NCBI GenBank assembly: GCA_025929745.1
Contig: JAICPQ010000105.1
Span: 1 to 8,837 of the forward strand
Reading direction: 5' to 3'
Length of the DNA: 8,837 bases
From: Burkholderiales bacterium
GTDB taxonomy: Bacteria > Pseudomonadota > Gammaproteobacteria > Burkholderiales > SG8-39
The notes under the pieces were generated by a model. The model was not told the origin of the DNA and searched no databases. It saw only the letters and a program-made list of their open reading frames with translations. Each line of letters opens with the position of its first letter. Position 1 is the first letter of the stretch. Positions 6,979-8,837 of this stretch are shown here, one piece after another. The translations under genes were made by a program, and so were the position numbers.

Positions 6979-8454
6979 GTGGAATTTAGCATAAAGACGC
7001 TCTCGCCCGAGTCGGCGAAGACGGGCTGCGTGGTTGTGGGCGTTCATACCGCGGGCGAGCTCACCGCGGCCGCGCGCCGCATCGATCAGGCCTCGAAAGG
7101 CGCGCTCAAGAAAGCGGCGCGCGATATATCCGGCAAGACCGGCTCCACGCTTCTGCTGCACTCGCTGCCCGGCGTCGCTGCGGAGCGTGTGCTGCTCGTC
7201 GGCCTCGGCGATAAGCGCACCAAGGAAGCAGCCTATCGCGACGCGGTGCGCGCCGCGGCGAACGCGCTGAAGGAGCTCGACGCCAAGGACGCGGCGCTTT
7301 TCCTCGTCGACATAAGAATCGGCTCCCGCCCGGTGAGCTGGAACGTGCGTCATGCCATACTCGCCATGCAGGACGCGCTCTACCGCTTCGACCAGCTCAA
7401 GACGCAGAACAAAGCGAACGGTCGTGCGCTCGCCGCGGTGACGCTGCCGCTCAGCCCGAAAGCCGAATTGCAGCATGCATTGCGCGAAGCCGTGGCTACG
7501 TCGGAAGGCTCGGCGCTTGCGCGCACGCTCGGCAACCTGCCGCCGAACATCTGCACGCCAACATATCTCGCCGACGAAGCGAAGAAGCTCGCGCGCGAAT
7601 TCAAGCTCGAGCTCGAAGTGCTCGAGCGCAAGGACATGGAGAAGCTCGGCATGGGCGCGCTGCTCGCGGTGGCGCGCGGCTCGCACCAGCCGCCGAAGCT
7701 CATCGTGCTGCGCTATAACGGCGGGGCGAAGAGCAAAAAATCCGTCGCCTTCGTGGGCAAGGGCATCACCTTCGATACCGGCGGCATCTCGCTCAAGCCC
7801 GCCGGCGAGATGGACGAGATGAAATTCGACATGTCCGGCGCCGCCTCGGTGCTCGGCGCGCTGCGCGCGCTCGCGGCGATGAGGGCGCCCGTCAACGCCG
7901 TGGGTGTCATCCCGGCCTGCGAGAACATGCCCGGCGGCGCCGCCACCAAGCCCGGCGACATCGTCACCACCATGTCGGGCCAAACGGTCGAGATCCTGAA
8001 CACCGATGCCGAAGGGCGGCTTATTCTGTGCGATGCGCTCTCGTACGCCGAGCGCTTCAAGCCGGACGCCGTTGTGGACATCGCCACGCTCACCGGCGCG
8101 TGCGTGATCGCGCTCGGACACGTCGCCACCGGACTATTCGCCAACGACCAGAAGCTCGCCGACGAAATTCGCGCCGCGGCAGACGACGCCTGGGACCGTG
8201 TTTGGCAGCTGCCGCTCTGGGAGGACTACCAGGAGCAGCTGCGCTCGAATTTCGCCGATTTCGCGAATATCGGTGGGCGTCCCGCCGGCAGCATCACCGC
8301 CGCCTGCTTTCTCGCGCGTTTCACACGCAATCTGCGCTGGGCCCACCTCGATATCGCCGGCACCGCGTGGAAGAGTGGCCGCGACAAGGGCTCGACCGGG
8401 CGCCCGGTGCCGCTTCTCGTGCGCTTCGCGCTACGTCATGCTGGGCGCGGCTAG
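6979..8454 (+). CDS. pepA: Leucyl aminopeptidase (cytosol aminopeptidase, M17 family)
   Basis: Removes N-terminal residues from peptides in the cytoplasm using two metal ions; in E. coli PepA also binds DNA in site-specific recombination and carAB control. From GTG 6979 the protein is 491 residues (E. coli: 503). The M17 active-site set is complete: K261 and D266 in GKGITFDTGGISLKP, K273, D284 in KFDMSGAASV, and D343, E345 and R347 in the signature NTDAEGRL. All lie nine positions below the E. coli numbers as I remember them. The start GTG gives MEFSIKTLSPESAK, typical of the family. ATG 6961 would add MRYFRP and has GGAAG only 3 bases before it. The frame is open back to 6352, but that part is antisense to lptF. 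Likely followed by holC in one unit. Confidence 0.95.
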   Translation: MEFSIKTLSPESAKTGCVVVGVHTAGELTAAARRIDQASKGALKKAARDISGKTGSTLLLHSLPGVAAERVLLVGLGDKRTKEAAYRDAVRAAANALKELDAKDAALFLVDIRIGSRPVSWNVRHAILAMQDALYRFDQLKTQNKANGRALAAVTLPLSPKAELQHALREAVATSEGSALARTLGNLPPNICTPTYLADEAKKLAREFKLELEVLERKDMEKLGMGALLAVARGSHQPPKLIVLRYNGGAKSKKSVAFVGKGITFDTGGISLKPAGEMDEMKFDMSGAASVLGALRALAAMRAPVNAVGVIPACENMPGGAATKPGDIVTTMSGQTVEILNTDAEGRLILCDALSYAERFKPDAVVDIATLTGACVIALGHVATGLFANDQKLADEIRAAADDAWDRVWQLPLWEDYQEQLRSNFADFANIGGRPAGSITAACFLARFTRNLRWAHLDIAGTAWKSGRDKGSTGRPVPLLVRFALRHAGRG

Positions 8455-8461
8455 AGGGGGC

Positions 8462-8485
8462 ACGGGGGAGAAGGTTCTCCCCTGT
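8462..8485 (+). other. Strong hairpin between pepA and holC
   Basis: GGGGAGA (8465-8471) and TCTCCCC (8476-8482) are perfectly complementary around an AGGT loop. The stem extends outward by one G-T, one C-G and one A-T pair to 8462 and 8485. It begins 8 bases after the pepA stop and ends 9 bases before the holC ATG. The downstream sequence TCACTTCT is not a real T-run, so full termination is doubtful. Partial termination, mRNA end protection or control of holC translation are possible. Confidence 0.55.
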
Positions 8486-8493
8486 TCACTTCT

Positions 8494-8837
8494 ATGACCA
8501 GTATCGACTTCTATTTCAATGCGCAGGACCGGCTGCAGGTCGCATGCCGGCTCGCGGGCAAGGCGATGAAGCAGAACCAGCGTGTGCTCGTCTATGCGCC
8601 GCAGGCCGAGCTCGCGGCGCGCATCGACAAGATGCTGTGGACCTGGCCGGCGACGGGTTTCGTGCCGCACTGCGCCGTGCACGCGCCGCTTGCGCGCGAG
8701 ACCCCGGTGCTCATCGCCTCCGGTGACGAAACGCCGGAAGGCTGCGAGATCCTTCTCAACCTTGGCGCCGACTGTCCGCCGCACTTCGAACGCTTTCCAC
8801 GGCTTCTAGAGGTGATCGACGAAGCCGGTCGCGACGC
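8494..8837 (+). CDS. holC: DNA polymerase III subunit chi, C-terminus outside window
   Basis: Accessory subunit of the replicative polymerase's clamp loader; chi bridges psi to single-stranded-DNA-binding protein. The first 114 residues are visible (chi is usually about 140-150) and the frame runs open off the right edge. The N-terminus MTSIDFYFNAQDRLQVACRLAGKA and the segments QRVLVYAP, IDKMLWTW, GFVPHC and ETPVLIAS are characteristic of the family. The ATG at 8494 is supported by the family N-terminus, yet it has no ribosome site in the normal window. The only purine-rich stretch, AGAAGG (8469-8474), lies 19 bases upstream inside the hairpin. The pepA-holC order matches E. coli, where valS follows; that cannot be seen here. 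Confidence 0.92.
   Translation, partial: MTSIDFYFNAQDRLQVACRLAGKAMKQNQRVLVYAPQAELAARIDKMLWTWPATGFVPHCAVHAPLARETPVLIASGDETPEGCEILLNLGADCPPHFERFPRLLEVIDEAGRD

Noticed and set aside
6718..8121. 467-residue open frame on the minus strand opposite pepA and the 5' end of lptF
   Set aside because: Composition (Arg, His, Gly, Ala) and complete overlap with the conserved pepA active-site region mark it as a shadow frame.

Overview
The window is a dense stretch of chromosome from a high-GC proteobacterium, most likely a betaproteobacterium. The basis is the ilvB-ilvH-ilvC order, the lptG-lptF / pepA-holC block, and a set of small genes (ECF-type sigma factor, DUF3619-like, DUF3106-like, RDD) that I associate with that class from memory. 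No mobile element, tRNA, rRNA, CRISPR array or prophage gene is visible, and no gap exceeds about 130 bases.

Layout: (1) On the minus strand from 2869 down to 1 is a branched-chain amino-acid operon: ilvB (acetolactate synthase large subunit), ilvH (regulatory subunit, stop and start overlapping as TGATG) and ilvC (ketol-acid reductoisomerase, cut by the window edge). A good sigma70-type promoter, TTGACC-17-TATTGT, lies just upstream of ilvB. (2) Divergently on the plus strand, 2999 to 4801, is a tightly overlapped four-gene unit. It encodes an ECF-like sigma factor that apparently starts with CTG, a small single-pass membrane protein (DUF3619-like), an exported protein made of six ungapped 18-residue repeats (DUF3106-like), and an RDD-family membrane protein. 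The first three genes are joined by two ATGA overlaps. I infer, without proof, a sigma / membrane anti-sigma / periplasmic sensor module. (3) The RDD gene meets lptG tail to tail with the two stop codons interlocked in one CTAG, inside a 10-bp imperfect hairpin. (4) lptF-lptG, on the minus strand, encode the permease pair of the lipopolysaccharide transporter. (5) Almost touching lptF head to head is pepA (leucyl aminopeptidase), followed by a strong hairpin and then holC (DNA polymerase III chi subunit), cut by the right edge.

The ilv genes carry out the first two common steps of valine/isoleucine synthesis. The lpt genes pull lipopolysaccharide out of the inner membrane. pepA and holC are housekeeping genes. 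The only region with a genuinely uncharacterised function is the sigma-led unit in the middle.
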